From Trifolium pratense (lineage: Eukaryota; Streptophyta; Magnoliopsida; Fabales; Fabaceae): a stretch of DNA of 64,000 bases. Of this stretch, positions 23,034-35,932 are shown piece after piece. The stretch lies in assembly GCF_020283565.1 (NCBI RefSeq), contig NC_060063.1, positions 41,128,856 through 41,192,855 of the forward strand, read 5' to 3'. How positions within the stretch are numbered: the first letter of the stretch is position 1; each line of letters starts with the position of its first letter. The translations under genes and the position numbers were made by a program. The notes under the pieces are model-generated. The model had not been told where the DNA came from, made no database searches, and was given only the letters and a program-made list of their open reading frames with translations.

Positions 23034-23472
23034 TGTTATTTATTTGATCTTTATTACATTAATTTTTGAATGAATAATTCCTTATATTTGCTATAGAGTA
23101 TTGAACCATAATTGGTAATATTTGGCAATTTTGGTAAAACCTCTGCACTGTTTAGTTTTACTTAAAAAAATAGCAAAAATAAACTTGGAAAGAACAATAA
23201 CAACAACGTTAATTTATATAGAATTTAGACAGTGAGATAAGGTTAGAAAATAAACAACATACGTGTCCTTGGAATCTACTACCTAAATCGTGCTTGCCAG
23301 CTTTACTCTTACTCAGTTATGGAACCAACATATATAAACAACAACGGAATGAAACCCATTTATTAAATATTAATCAAAATCAAATTTTGACAAAAAGGGG
23401 TGCATTGAATATTTATTTTACTTTCTGGGTAGGAAGATTTTTTTGGTTCAAAGATTGATTCAGTGAGAAAAC

Positions 23473-26400
23473 ATGTCGGTGGATCCATGGCTGATGCTGA
23501 TGTTGATGTTCATCAGCAGCACTTGTACTCTTGTCATCAATGGTGACACAGATCCAAATGATGGTAAGTGTTTCTCTTTCATTTCACATCTTTGTGTCTC
23601 TTTTTGTTGCATTGTGTGCTAGAGTTAGTTAAGACTAGTTCTTTATTGCTTTGTCTTGTTCTTTTTATTTCATTTTGTTTCTTTTGATTTTTAATTATCA
23701 GCTTCTGTGGATTGTTCTGTTAATTTCTTATGAGATTAGTTTGATTTGGACAAAGTTTACTTTTTGGTTTTTGTTTTTATTGGTTTTTGTCTTGTTGGAT
23801 TAATGTGAAGTTTTCTAATTGATCTGTTTAGTGGCGAATTTTATTAACCTCATTATAACTGTTTATTCTGATTGATTAGGTTCCTTATGCTTTATTAACT
23901 AATGATTTTAACAAATGATTTTTTTTTTTTTGTTTATGATGGGTTTGAGCTATTTGTGATTATTGCAATTCTTACTTAATTTCTGTGGATTTTGAATGTA
24001 TGTGTATGTATCTTTAATGTAGAAACAATTTAATCTAATTATTCCATCTTGCTAGATTTTCTTGTCAGAGTGAAGTTGACTTGTATTCGATATTTTTATG
24101 TTTTCTATCTTATGTTCTAATTCATCCTTCCTGTATTATGATGAAATGTAACAACCTTATGTTTGGTCCAGATTGGATTAGTTTCTAGCTTATAAGAGCT
24201 TCTCAAATGCAATAATTATTTGTTTTTTTTTTTTTACTTGAGAAAAAGCCTTTATAAGTTTATAGGTGCTTATAAACGAAAGTTAGATGAGGGAGATTCT
24301 AGAAATGTTGACTTATATAGGTTGATTTCAATGATCAATTTGTTCCCTTACGGTTAGAAGTAATATGTTTGTGAATGTTATCATAGTGGTTTCAAATTTC
24401 AATCAATTTGAGAGGAATTTATATATCTTGAAATTATGTAAAACGGACAGGTACTGATGTATTAGGGTACATATTTCCACTATATATGTTTGTGGTTTGC
24501 TTACTATGTTTTGGTGAATGTTCAATGCAGTCTCTACTTTAATGTCTTTGTTTCAAAGCATGAACTCACCGTCCCAGCTAAATTGGCCGGCCAATGGCAA
24601 TGATCCTTGTGGACAATCTTGGACAGGCATCACTTGCTCAGGCAACCGAATCACCGAAATGTAAAGTCACACTCTGTCACTTTATAAGACTTGATTGTTA
24701 TTTTGTTTTGTTTCTGATTTTGATGATTTTTGTTTTTCTTACTTCTCATCAGTAAGTTACCTGGTCGTGGAATATCCGGAACTTTGAGTTACAATCTACA
24801 ATCCCTGACAGCTCTGACCAACCTGTAAGTTAGGGAGCTTATATTTAAGGATTTTTTCTTTTCTTTTCTAAAGGGGGCCTATAATTAGGGACAGAGGGAG
24901 TATGTTTTAATATTGTAACCGATGCTTTGCAACTTTTGCAGAGATTTGAGTAACAACAATCTTGGTGGCACTATACCGTACTCGTTTCCTCAACAAACAT
25001 TGCAGCACTTGTATGTTTCTATAGCATATATTGTTACTTTCATGTTATTTTTGTTCTGATAATGTAATTCCTAATAATTTTGTTACTTTATTGCAGAAAT
25101 CTTGCTAATAATAATTTCAATGGAGGGATACCTTATGTTTTTTCTGATATTCCTTCTCTTATAAGCCTGTGTGTAATTATCTTCTTTGACTTCTTCTACT
25201 TCTCATTGTATAAACCTTTTCACAATTATTTGGATTCATTTTTAAAATTATTTTTGATAATGTAGGAATCTTGGTCACAATCAACTCAACCAAGGACTGT
25301 CTATGAGCTTTCAAAAGCTTACTTCCCTTACTACATTGTGAGATTTCTTCCTGACACTTCAACCATGTAAAAGTCGTGTAGATGTCTATCAAGTTTTGCC
25401 TTGTTTGGATGAACAACTTAACTAAGTGCTTATTTCATGAGTGCTTATCATAATTTAAGTGCTTCTTCTCTTTCTATAACAAAATAAATTAAAGTCAAAC
25501 TGTTTTCATATATGTAGTGTTTTCATAAACTATCCTTGAGAGTCTAAACAATATGCGTTTTTAACGAGTAATGATGGAGGCTATGTTTGTTTGGTTTTTA
25601 TTATAGAATATGCTAGAATTTGGTTTGATGACGAGTCAGGGTCACAGGGCAATGTATGTTTGTTTGAATATGCTAGAATATGTGTTTTTAACGAGTAATG
25701 ATGGAGGCTATGTATGTTTGTTTGACAAATATCTATTACTTGTTTCAGGGACGTTTCTTCCAATTCTTTTACTGGAGAGCTCCCTCAGACTATGAACGCA
25801 CTATCAAGCATAAACACCATGTAAATGTCCAATCTCGTTTTTTTTTTTTTTTGTCAATAGTTATGTGGTATTGATTACATTCTAAGTTGACTCGTTTATG
25901 TGTGTGTGTGTGTAGGAATCTACAAAACAACCAATTTACAGGAACCATCAATATCCTTGCTGATCTTCCTCTTCAAAATTTGTGCGTCTTTTTTTGTTGT
26001 TTCATATAACAGCTTTGAGATATCTTTCCCTGTATTTCCATAGAATTAGTTGTATTTAATTTATTAAATGTTTCTCAGGAATATCGAAAACAATCATTTT
26101 ACCGGCTGGATACCAGAACAGTTGAAAAACATAAACCTACGGTAAGCATTGCCATTATGAGTGATTTCTTTAAGAATGTGTTTTTTCATCATACATTGTA
26201 TAAACTTTAAAATGGTCAAATTTAATGACAGAAAGAATGGTAATTCGTGGAGCTCTGGACCTGCACCCCCACCTCCTCCTGGTACACCTCCAATAAACAA
26301 AAACAATGGTAATCACAAGTCTGGTGAACCTAAAACCTCGTCAGGTTCTGGTTCAAGTGACGGAAGCAAAAAATCCGGTATAGGAGGTGGTGCCATTGCT

Positions 26401-29365
26401 GGAATAGTGATCTCGATCTTAGTTGTTGGCGCAATAGTAGCATTCTTTCTGGTGAAGAAAAGATCCAAGAAGTCGTCTGGAGATGTGGAAAAGCTAGACA
26501 ATCGACCCTTGGCTCCTCATACTTCAAATGAAGTGCATGGTCAGAATCTTGTATACTCTTGATAAATCCTTTTTTTTATCTTTGATGAGAATGTTTCTCT
26601 TGTTTTACGTCACTTTTATATCTGATTTCATAGAATTTAACAATGTTATTAGTCAAATTGACATATTAGTATCTGTCATAATGTAGAAATGAATTCAACG
26701 CAAACTTCTTCTGTAATTGACTTGAAGACATTTGATACTTCTGCGGCCTCAATAAATCTTAAACCCCCTCCTCATAAATCGTTTGATGAAGACGAGTCTC
26801 CAAAGAAGCCCGCTGTTGTCAAGAAGACCGTAGCACCTCCTGCAAATCTGAAATCATATTCTATTGCTGACCTACAGATTGCTACGGGAAGCTTCAGTGT
26901 TGATCAACTTCTCGGCGAGGGGTCTTTTGGACGTGTATACCGTGCTCAATTTGATGATGGAAAGGTATTCCTTATCTATCTTGCTGAAAATCTGCTTCTA
27001 TGAACCAGTTTGGATTAACTTTTAGCTTATGAGAACTTCTTGGTTAACATAAATTTATGATTCTTGTGAAAATAGTCCTTATTAGCTTAAGTGTTTAATG
27101 GAGAAGCAGATTACAACTCATACAAGAATTTTCTGTAGTGAACCAATGTCTTGAACATATGTATCTGCATATAAATGGTTTTGATTTTTTTTTCTTTCTA
27201 TTGCTGAAAACATTGCAGGTTCTTGCTGTGAAGAAGATAGATTCATCTGTCCTTCCTAATAATTTGTCTGAAGATTTTATGGAGATAGTTTCTAATCTTT
27301 CCCATTTGCATCATCCGAATGTGACGGAGCTTGTAGGTTATTGTTCAGAGCATGGACAACACCTCTTAGTCTATGAGTTTCACAAAAATGGATCACTGCA
27401 TGAATTCCTTCACCTCCCTGATGAGTTCATTAAACCGTTGATATGGAATTCACGTGTCAAGATTGCTTTGGGAATTGCACGCGCTTTAGAGTAAGTTGTT
27501 TGCTATTGTTGATACATGATCTTGATAATGCATTTTTAAACAGGTTTTAGGTTTAACCAAGTTACACTTAATATGAAATTGCCACTTTATGGAAGAAACT
27601 ACGGATTTTTAAAGACAATAGAAGTTCAAACAGATATTTTAACACAAGAAAACACAGTGTCGTGCATCATGCATCAATTTAAATTATTTCGCCCTAATAA
27701 TTAATAGCCTAACTCTATTAACTTATCTCTTAGGTACCTACATGAAGTTTGTTCGCCATCAATTGTTCATAAGAATATAAAGGCAGCCAACATATTGCTT
27801 GATACTGATCTTAATCCTCATCTAGACAGTGGATTGGCCAGCTATATTCCAAATGCAAACCAGGTATTTTATAAGTGACTTAAATGCGGTTTTGGTCCCT
27901 GTATTTTAGCCGATTCACGATTTTAGTCCATTTCTAAATTGGAAAATATAGTCCTGCAGTTTTTGAAATTTTTCCCACCACGGAATTTGGGGCTTATTTT
28001 TGCTGATATGTCAAGTTGAATAATGAGCTGACAAGTCACGGTGATGTTTGCATTTTGTTTGATATATGTATGGATTTTGTTTGACAGTGCTCTTGCTGCT
28101 TGCAATTTCTCCTTTTGCCTAGTCGCATTTAATTCAAATACTAAAATTCTAACTTGTGTCTCATGTTCAGGTATTGAACAATAATGCTGGATCTGGATAC
28201 GAGGCTCCAGAAGTCGGGATGTCTGGTCAGTATACTCTTAAGAGTGATGTCTATAGCTTTGGAGTTGTCATGTTGGAGCTTCTAAGTGGACGCAAACCAT
28301 TTGATAGGTGAAATATTTGAATACTTTAGGCCTTAAAGTTACAGCTTTTACACTTGCATGCTTCCTAAAACAATACATGATTACGTGGACATATTATACA
28401 GTTCAATTTACAAATTACAACAATTCAATTATTTATGGCAAGTAGATACAGATACAGTGTCATGTACCTTTTAGTTGGGCTGAACAATATTGAGTACAAA
28501 GGTTTTAGACGATAGATAATGGTACATAGAATAACAAAATATTGATGGGGAGGTATATCTACTAAAGAGAAAACTAGAGTATGTCTACTCTATTCGCAAT
28601 TTTACTATTTTTTATTCTTCTTCTTTGTGATGGTTCACTCTTGCTATCTATGAGGCAGTGTTTATGTCTTCTAATTGTTTTTGAATGTATGTGGAAACTT
28701 ATTGTTATTACTGTGTTTGAAATTATGCACTGGTATAATATTCTAACTTTTCATTTTCTGATTATTGAAACATTCCCTCTACAGTTCAAGATCAAGATTT
28801 GAGCAGTCGTTGGTTCGATGGGCGACACCTCAACTCCATGATATTGATGCATTGGCTAAAATGGTTGATCCTGCACTAGAAGGACTATACCCTGTCAAGT
28901 CCCTTTCTCGATTCGCTGATGTCATTGCTCTTTGTGTTCAGGTAATGTCTCAAATTTCTGTTATGTTTTTTTAATAGCAGAAACGATAGTCTGTGAACTT
29001 GGATTCACACAGTTGGAGATCCAGACCGTCTAATCTTGAATTTATTATATGGTTTACATTTTGACTTTATGTTTTTTATACCTATTGTGAAGTCAAAATA
29101 TAAACTTTCTTAGTCAAACGACTGGGTTGCGTGAATACAAGTTATCTAGATCCGTTTGAACGATTAATGCTAATGCATTATTATATGGTTCTAATTTATA
29201 ACTTTTTTGTGGCAGCCGGAACCTGAATTCCGACCACCTATGTCAGAAGTGGTTCAAGCACTAGTTCGGTTAGTGCAACGAACCAACATGAGCAAACGTA
29301 CATTTGGAACTGATCAAGGAGGATCCAACCGAGGAGGTGATGACCAAGACACCCTAGACATGTAA
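23473..29365 (+). CDS. SRF6: STRUBBELIG-receptor-family LRR receptor-like pseudokinase, SRF6/7-like
   Basis: Sixteen exons give 712 aa: 23473-23563, 24531-24660, 24753-24824, 24942-25010, 25097-25168, 25266-25337, 25749-25820, 25916-25981, 26079-26141, 26232-26539, 26687-26964, 27219-27490, 27734-27863, 28171-28307, 28785-28941 and 29216-29365. Phases agree throughout. Order: signal peptide (about 1-22), SRF-type N domain with NDPCGQSW, about six LRRs largely one per exon, a proline-rich stretch ([12 protein letters not shown]), a TM helix (about 282-304) and a kinase-like domain with glycine loop 415-420 and K436. HRD is HKN (534-536) and the DFG position reads DSG, so catalysis is not expected, as in SUB/SRF relatives. 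The residue normally before DSG is missing (HL-DSG). SRF proteins signal at the plasma membrane. Arabidopsis SRF6 is in the matching block. Confidence 0.93.
27872..28115. mobile_element. Half MITE in SRF intron 13
   Basis: GCGGTTTTGGTCCCTGTATT ... TTTTAGTCCATTTC ... ATATAGTCC is one terminal arm of the legume 'TTTTGGTCCCTG' MITE type, as in the elements at 5108 and 40725. The opposite arm was not found, so it is truncated. Confidence 0.5.
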
Positions 29366-29599
29366 ATGGAAACAAAATCCTTGTGTTGATAGAATGGCTT
29401 CAAAGGAATATAATATGCGTCTCATTTTCATCGTTTCTTTTTAACCCTTCGACAGTTTCTTCGAGTGAGATTGATTTGTACCATTGATCATTGAGGCTAG
29501 ACAAACTATTCATGTATTTTACTCAGCTATTTATTTTATTTGTTATATATAAATCTCAATAATTTAATTGTTTGTAAACTTGAAGCTTTTTTTAATGGA

Positions 29600-30010
29600 T
29601 AGAGGGAGGGTCAAAGTTCAGAGAAAGGAAATATATAAACTAATTGAATGTGTAGTAGCAACTCCAGTGCAATCGGCTAAAAAACACGAACGGACTTGCT
29701 CATAATAAATTAACGAATCATTGTAACATTCGATATTAGCCATTTGCACAAGAATTGACTTCACGATATGAATGACACTTATCCTTCCAACCCATTTGAA
29801 GCAATCATCCAATCCTTTGCGCCAAATTCTGACAAACCCCGGAGAAGTTTTTTAGGTTTTTGACAACTACGTGAGAGTCAACGTGAAGTTCAATAGCTCG
29901 AAACTCACAAGACTAGGCCAGCCTCAAACCCTCTGAAACATCCCTAGAGACCCAAAATTTTAGAAAATCCACTAATTATTTCCTCGTTATAATGTCGCAA
30001 CAACCCTTCA
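29600..30010 (-). pseudogene. LINE-derived RNase H-like fragment
   Basis: Read on the minus strand, pieces such as KWVGRISVIHIV and YYEQVRSCFLADCTGV lie in different frames. They resemble the C-terminal RNase H-like part of plant non-LTR retrotransposon proteins (HI-REAN-CAD-LA then a DxxG-type end). Stops and frameshifts break it. It starts about 240 bp after the SRF stop. Confidence 0.5.
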
Positions 30011-30327
30011 CAACCAGCGTTCAACTGACCTTTAGACGCCCGCCACTATTAAGCTCGATACAATCTAACCTAAGGGAGGTGGCTACCAATTATCATAAAC
30101 TAGACTGCACCTTAGTACTAGTACTACAACTAGGCAATGTTGCATCAACTTAGCTTTTTGAGTAACAAAATTATTAACCTTAATTACTTCAAGCGAAGGT
30201 TTGAAAAGGAAGGTGGAAATACTCAAGAGCTTTGTTCAAAAGCTACTCATAATTGAAGCTTTGTTTTGACGGTTGCTTTTGGGTTGTTCATGGCTGTTGG
30301 CTACAAATCTTAACAAAGCTTTTTTTT

Positions 30328-30395
30328 GTTTACAATGAGTTGGGAATCAAACCCAAGACTTATAGCATACTACCCAAACCCCTACAAAGTTTTTT
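30328..30395 (-). mobile_element. SINE 5' fragment
   Basis: On the minus strand GGTTTGGGTAGTATGCTATA then GGGTTTGATTCCCAAC gives a B-box-like word. The sister copy at 39125-39215 shares GCATACTACCCAAA on the plus strand. Confidence 0.5.
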
Positions 30396-31050
30396 TGTTA
30401 CATGATGCTTCAAAATGGAAGATTCGTTTAAGATAATAAACTAATTAAAGCATATTAGCATATCAAATTATCAATTGCTTACGAGAAAATTGAGTTATCA
30501 TGTATATTAGAATGTAGTGCTATATTACACGACAATATTTACCAAAATTGCACATGATTGTATTATATTCTTAACTATTTATTACACTCTTTTTCAACTC
30601 TTGTGAATTATATCTCTCAACACCGTTCCTTAATGGATGGAATATTAAATCAAATATTCTAGATACTTCTCAAAATCAACTAATGTTCTTTTTGTTTCAC
30701 CGGTCAATATATTTTGGATGTATCCTAGATTGCAGCTTCGATATAACCACAAGGTGCAAAATGTGAAAAATGAATTAAGTTTCAAACAAATGCTTAGCTA
30801 CATTTCCAAACAGTGCAAGGTCAAAAGGTTCAATATAGCAAAAAGTCTCGAACAATTTTGGATGTAACATTACAAATCATTTGATACAGAAGGAGACCTT
30901 TAAGAGTCTGCAAATGAAATATGCATTCAACCAGACTAGTTTCATAAACTGCTCACCAAAGAACCATATGCCCTTAAATAATTTTCTCTTAAGAAAATAA
31001 ATATTGTTCATGCATGTTATGGTCTCTGGGAAAGTAGATGAAAAAATAAC

Positions 31051-34000
31051 TCAATTGTAGACCATATATTTGGGAGTGGCACTGAACTTCTGGTACCCTT
31101 TGATGACTTTATTCACTGCATCAAGGAAGTCTTTCTCTGTTACAGTCTTCCTTCGGGCGCGGATAGCATACATACCAGCTTCTGTGCATACACTCCTTAT
31201 ATCAGCTCCTGGAGAGAACAAAAAATATCTTGGTCAGAAAAGAAAACTAAACATTTCATGACAGAAAGCAAGTAGCAAAAATACCTCAAAACCAGAACAA
31301 GTTTTGCTTAGAAAGGATTTAAGCCAGAATATCAAAGTATTTAAAAGATCAATGGTCAGAAGGTAAAAGCTAAATTAAAAATTGCCCAGTTGTTAACTTG
31401 TTCTTACCGGTAGAGTTTGGGCAAAGCCGAGCTAGAAGTTCAAAACGAATATCCCTTTCACAGTTCATGGTTCTTGTGTGAATCTTGAATATCTGTGTCC
31501 TACTCTCTAAATCAGGAAGGCCAAATTCAACTTTACGATCCAATCGTCCAGGTCGTAATAGTGCTGGGTCCAGAGTGTCGGGCCTAGAAATTTTGGACAA
31601 AAGCCATTAGCAATAAAGCTAGCATAATTATGGAAACTAGCAATGCAACCTTGATTTTATCTCTATTTATTACAAGAGGGTTGGCAGACATTATGACATC
31701 AATTATACGAAATACGACAGTGAATACAGATAGTGAGACACTTTGTAGCCATATACAGTTAAATAGAGAACAAAGGAAAAACCAAATAGTAGTAAAATCA
31801 ACCAACCTGTTTGTTGCCATCAAAACTTTGATGTTTCCTCGAGCATCAAACCCATCAAGCTGATTCACAATTTCAAGCATAGTTCGCTGAACCTCATTAT
31901 CACCACCAACACCATCATCAAATCGTGCACCTCCAATTGCATCCACTTCATCAAAAAACACAATGCATGCCTTCTTTGAACGAGCCATCTACAGGAGGTA
32001 ACAAATTCTGTCAATGGTACCAATCAGGGAACAATGATCAAAGCAAAGCTTGAAAACAAGACTTAAATATTTACCTGAAATAGTTCACGAACCATCCGAG
32101 CTCCCTCACCAACATATTTCTGAACTAGTTCACTTCCAATGACCCTAATAAAACAGGCATCAGTTCTATTAGCAACAGCCCTGGCTAGAAGTGTTTTGCC
32201 AGTTCCTGGTGGACCATAACAAAGCACGCCCTTTGGAGGATCAATTCCAAGCTTGACAAATTTCTCTGGATGAAGCATGGGAAGTTCAACAACCTTGCAG
32301 AGAAATAAAAAAAATTAGTGCCACGTAACTTATTTCCTTTGGTATATGAAATGTGGAAATTTTCAAAAACTTACTTCACGCATCTTTTCAATCTGTTCCT
32401 TACAACCACCAACATCATTATATGTCACATCTGGTTTCTCTTCAACTGTCATCATTGTAACACTTGGATCAATTTTTGGAGGCAAAGGAATCTGAATCTG
32501 ATATTTGTTTCTATCAACACTGCAATGATAATCAAATAAAGGTTAAACAAACACAATCAAGGTAATGATGTTGTTACTCTTCTTTCAATGGGTGATATTT
32601 TATCATAAATGGTTATTTTTGGATACATACCCAACACGCATTCCTTCCTCTATGTCTGTGGGGGAAACCTTGTCTCCGAGCCCAACAACAAACTGTTATC
32701 ATCAAAGCAAACGGAATATTAGACCGAGCGTAAAAAATGCGTGAAAATCTTGGCATATTAAACAGCACATAAACAAGTGATGCCTGACATTTGCAAACAA
32801 ATATCAATATAATATACAATGGTTAAATGAAAATATTGAAGTGATGTATAAGCACCTTAGCAATTTGCTTCACATTGATAACATATTTGGCATCCTCGGA
32901 GTTTGGATTTATAATTTTTGTGCATCTTGCAACCTGTTCAATAAATACTCATTGTTAGCCATTCCTACAAATAATAGAAGCGCTTCGAACAAATTCTAAA
33001 AAATGAGAAAGAAAATCACCTGAAGAGGCTGCTCCTCCTGCATCATCTGCTTATCAGAAACAAGATCCCACTGACTTGGTGCAGCTAAACCAGTATCAGA
33101 CTCCTTGATACCTATTATTACAACAGGAAGTTAAACATCTAAGGAAGTGTGCATGTGTTAACAGCATCCAACTCTAGCAACTAAGACAAACCACTATGAA
33201 ATATGAATGCCACGAAAATAAAACGCCTAGAATTAAATTTGGAGATAGATATATACCCAATTAAGGGACTACTTGTAAGCATGAAAATGAAAATAGACAA
33301 CAAAGGGGCATAGAATAGGCCACAATACCAAGGGAAAAAAAATATAAGATGTATTTTTGTTTGGTTTAAACAATTTCAACCATGTACAAAGCAATCAAGA
33401 AAAGCAGAAACAAACTAAACCTTTTTCACATACCACATAAGTCATTCACTTTCTTTGCCATATCTTTGATTTCCTTCTCCACTTTTTTTATGCCTGTGGA
33501 ATAAGGTCCCAAACCCTGCAGAAAGTAGAGCAAATATTTCATACAATGACTGATAAATGCACTAATAATGAGAAAACTACTGATTAGAGAGAAGCATTTT
33601 CAGTACAACAACTAAGAAGGCCGGCAGGTAAAGTACACAGTTCAAATCCCATCGGGAACAGTTGTCATACAGCCATCAATACCACTTTAGTAAATAAATA
33701 TTCCCCCTTTACCCAATTTTTTGGAATCAACATGAGCAAAACATCACCATAGCTTTCTATATGACAGAGCAAATAGACTCCACTAAATACATAGCTAAGC
33801 TACGCACACGAGTAGCACTCAGTAACTCTCAATTAAACCTATTCATTTCATTGGCCACACTTAATCGCCATATAAAAAGTTTTGAACTTTACATCATATA
33901 ACCACGTAATACGTAGTTTCCAAGTATAGTGTTCATGGCTAATGCAATCCCCAATTTACATAAACCCACACCCAACAAATCAAAACAAAATCTTTCTTCC

Positions 34001-34350
34001 GCATACACCTTCACCTCTATAGAGTTATAAAACTAAAAAAAAAATTTAAAAATTGACCTTTAAGTAACCCTAGATCCAAAATCATAAAATATCCCAAAAA
34101 AAAAACACAAATTGATCAAAAACCCAATACCCACGTACTTAAAAATAAATTGATAACAAATTAGACCATATTCCAACGAAATAGAACCAAAAAAAAGTAA
34201 GTCTTCAAATTGGTAAACCTAAAAAAACAGAATTTGACAAAATTAAGGTTTTAGAGAGAATTTTACATAGGTTTTAAGAAGAGCGATGTCATCCTCGTCG
34301 AGTGGGCGAGGATTCTTTTCGTCCTTCAATTCTTCATTATCGATCGCCAT
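31051..34350 (-). CDS. RPT1: 26S proteasome regulatory ATPase RPT1 (subunit 7), copy 1
   Basis: Ten exons (minus, in gene order) give 425 aa: 34267-34350, 33434-33515, 33020-33111, 32856-32933, 32631-32692, 32375-32519, 32075-32293, 31807-31988, 31408-31583 and 31051-31208. All are GT-AG with matching phases. It is one of six AAA+ ATPases of the 19S base that unfold substrates and open the 20S gate in nucleus and cytosol. The N terminus has [16 protein letters not shown]. Walker A is GPPGTGKT (208-215) and Walker B is IVFFDE (263-268). The ATNR sensor and RPGRLDR arginine-finger region follow, and the C-terminus is KYMVYN. Length matches the family (about 426). Arabidopsis RPT1A is At1g53750. 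Intron 1 (751 bp) is much longer than in copy 2. Nothing looks broken. Confidence 0.97.
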
Positions 34351-35932
34351 TGATGGAGGTTGATTTTTGAGTGAAAAAGAAAAAGAAAGCTTCGATTTGG
34401 AATTGTGTGTCTGGTCTTTGATATTTATAAGCGAGTTTATTTTTTGAACAAGAAATAAATAACAAAAGATGGTAACCCAAAAAAAAAAAAGATAACAAAA
34501 GAAAAAAAAAAGATTTCTATAAAAATATATAAATAACTCCTTCAAAAAAAAATATATAAATAACAAAGATTTTTGTTTTTTTAAGAGATACAAATAGCAA
34601 AAGATATCTTTTTTTTGTCAAGGCAAAAGATATCTTATTATAGATTATAGATTATAGATGATTCCAAATTTTGCATCCTTCATTATAATTCTACTAAAAA
34701 AATATAAAAAATATTGGAAAAATATAAGATAAATACAATAAAAAGATAATATACTTAAAAATATGAATAAAATATATTATAGATATGTTAAAAAAAAATT
34801 CCCCACAAAAAAAAAGCATAAAAATAGGAAAATCTACTACTCTATTAAGCTACTAACTATATATTAAAAGTAATTATAAGACAACATTTTTTTCGTTGAT
34901 GAAATATAATATTTTAACATCTACTAATAATCTACCAAATATGATAACATCAAATAAATTACTCCACGATTATCAAAAAAAAAAATTTACTCCACCATCT
35001 ATTTAAATAATTAAAAGCCAAGTAAGCGTGTCATGTCATCATTTTTCACAGTCAGTGTCTAACTTGCCATATGAGGGTCCTAAGTGATGGAATCTTCATA
35101 TTGCAGAGGGATCGCAAAAAAATAAAAATTATGAGGGTTAAAACAAAACTCGCCTACTTTATATGGGTAAAAATTTATTTACCCTATGTTTTATTCATTT
35201 TAGAGGATTTAAATCCAAATCATATTCCAAAATTGCTATTTTAGTCATGTGGGTAGAAATGGTGAGATTTTCTTTTGGCACCCTATGTGTTTTCTCAGGC
35301 GCCCTTCTAACTTATCAAAATACCCCTTAAGTAGCTGACACAATCCATTACATAAGTAGTGGATGAATAAAAATTTCTAAAGTTTGGATGATTTAAGATT
35401 TCACGCGCCCCACAAACCCTAGGAGAAATTTACAATTTTTGCCATCAGCTACTTATGTAGCGGACAACCATTTTACACGAAAAAAACAGACGAGAATTAC
35501 GTTTGAAAGAATTAATAAATGATTTACATTACATTGGAACATTGTTAGTTCAATAGGAATAATTTTATTACATTCAGCAATGAATATTATAACATAAAAC
35601 AAATTCAAAAAAAAAACAAAAATACATTCGGTTAGTCATAGTGATCAGTCTTCTTGGGGTAAAAGGCGACTTTTGGGGGACCCGGACAATCAGCCCTCTG
35701 AGTAAAATTAAATATAGCAAACAGTCTCAAAACAATTTTGGATGTAACATTACAAATCATTTGCTACAGAAGGAGACCTTTAAGAGTCAACAAATGAAAT
35801 ATGCATTCAACCAGACTAGTTTCATAAACTGCTAACCAAAGAACCATATGCCCTTAAATAATTTTCTCTGAAGAAAATAAATATAGTTCATGCATGTTAT
35901 GGTCTTTGGGAAAGTGTAGATGAAAAAATAAC

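Larger units (their letters stand above)
13998..23472. other. Gene-poor 9.5-kb stretch
   Basis: Apart from the repeats listed separately, no protein or RNA gene was found. 15430-15700 is GC-richer and pyrimidine-rich (CTCTCT runs) with short open frames on both strands, which looks like low complexity rather than coding. 22060-22170 has a GGTTTGGTTCGGTTTT piece with an inverse AAACCG end, probably a repeat fragment. The last few hundred bases should contain the SRF promoter; no clear TATA box was assigned. Confidence 0.5.

Noticed and set aside
23000..31000. CYP59 (cyclophilin with RRM), expected from the Arabidopsis block
   Set aside because: No cyclophilin or RRM motif was seen between the phosphoesterase and RPT1 genes on either strand.
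31584..31988. RPT1 frame running on after ATNR into hydrophobic residues
   Set aside because: This is read-through of intron 8; the GT donor at 31806-31805 and the next exon (PDTLDPALL) give the true product.
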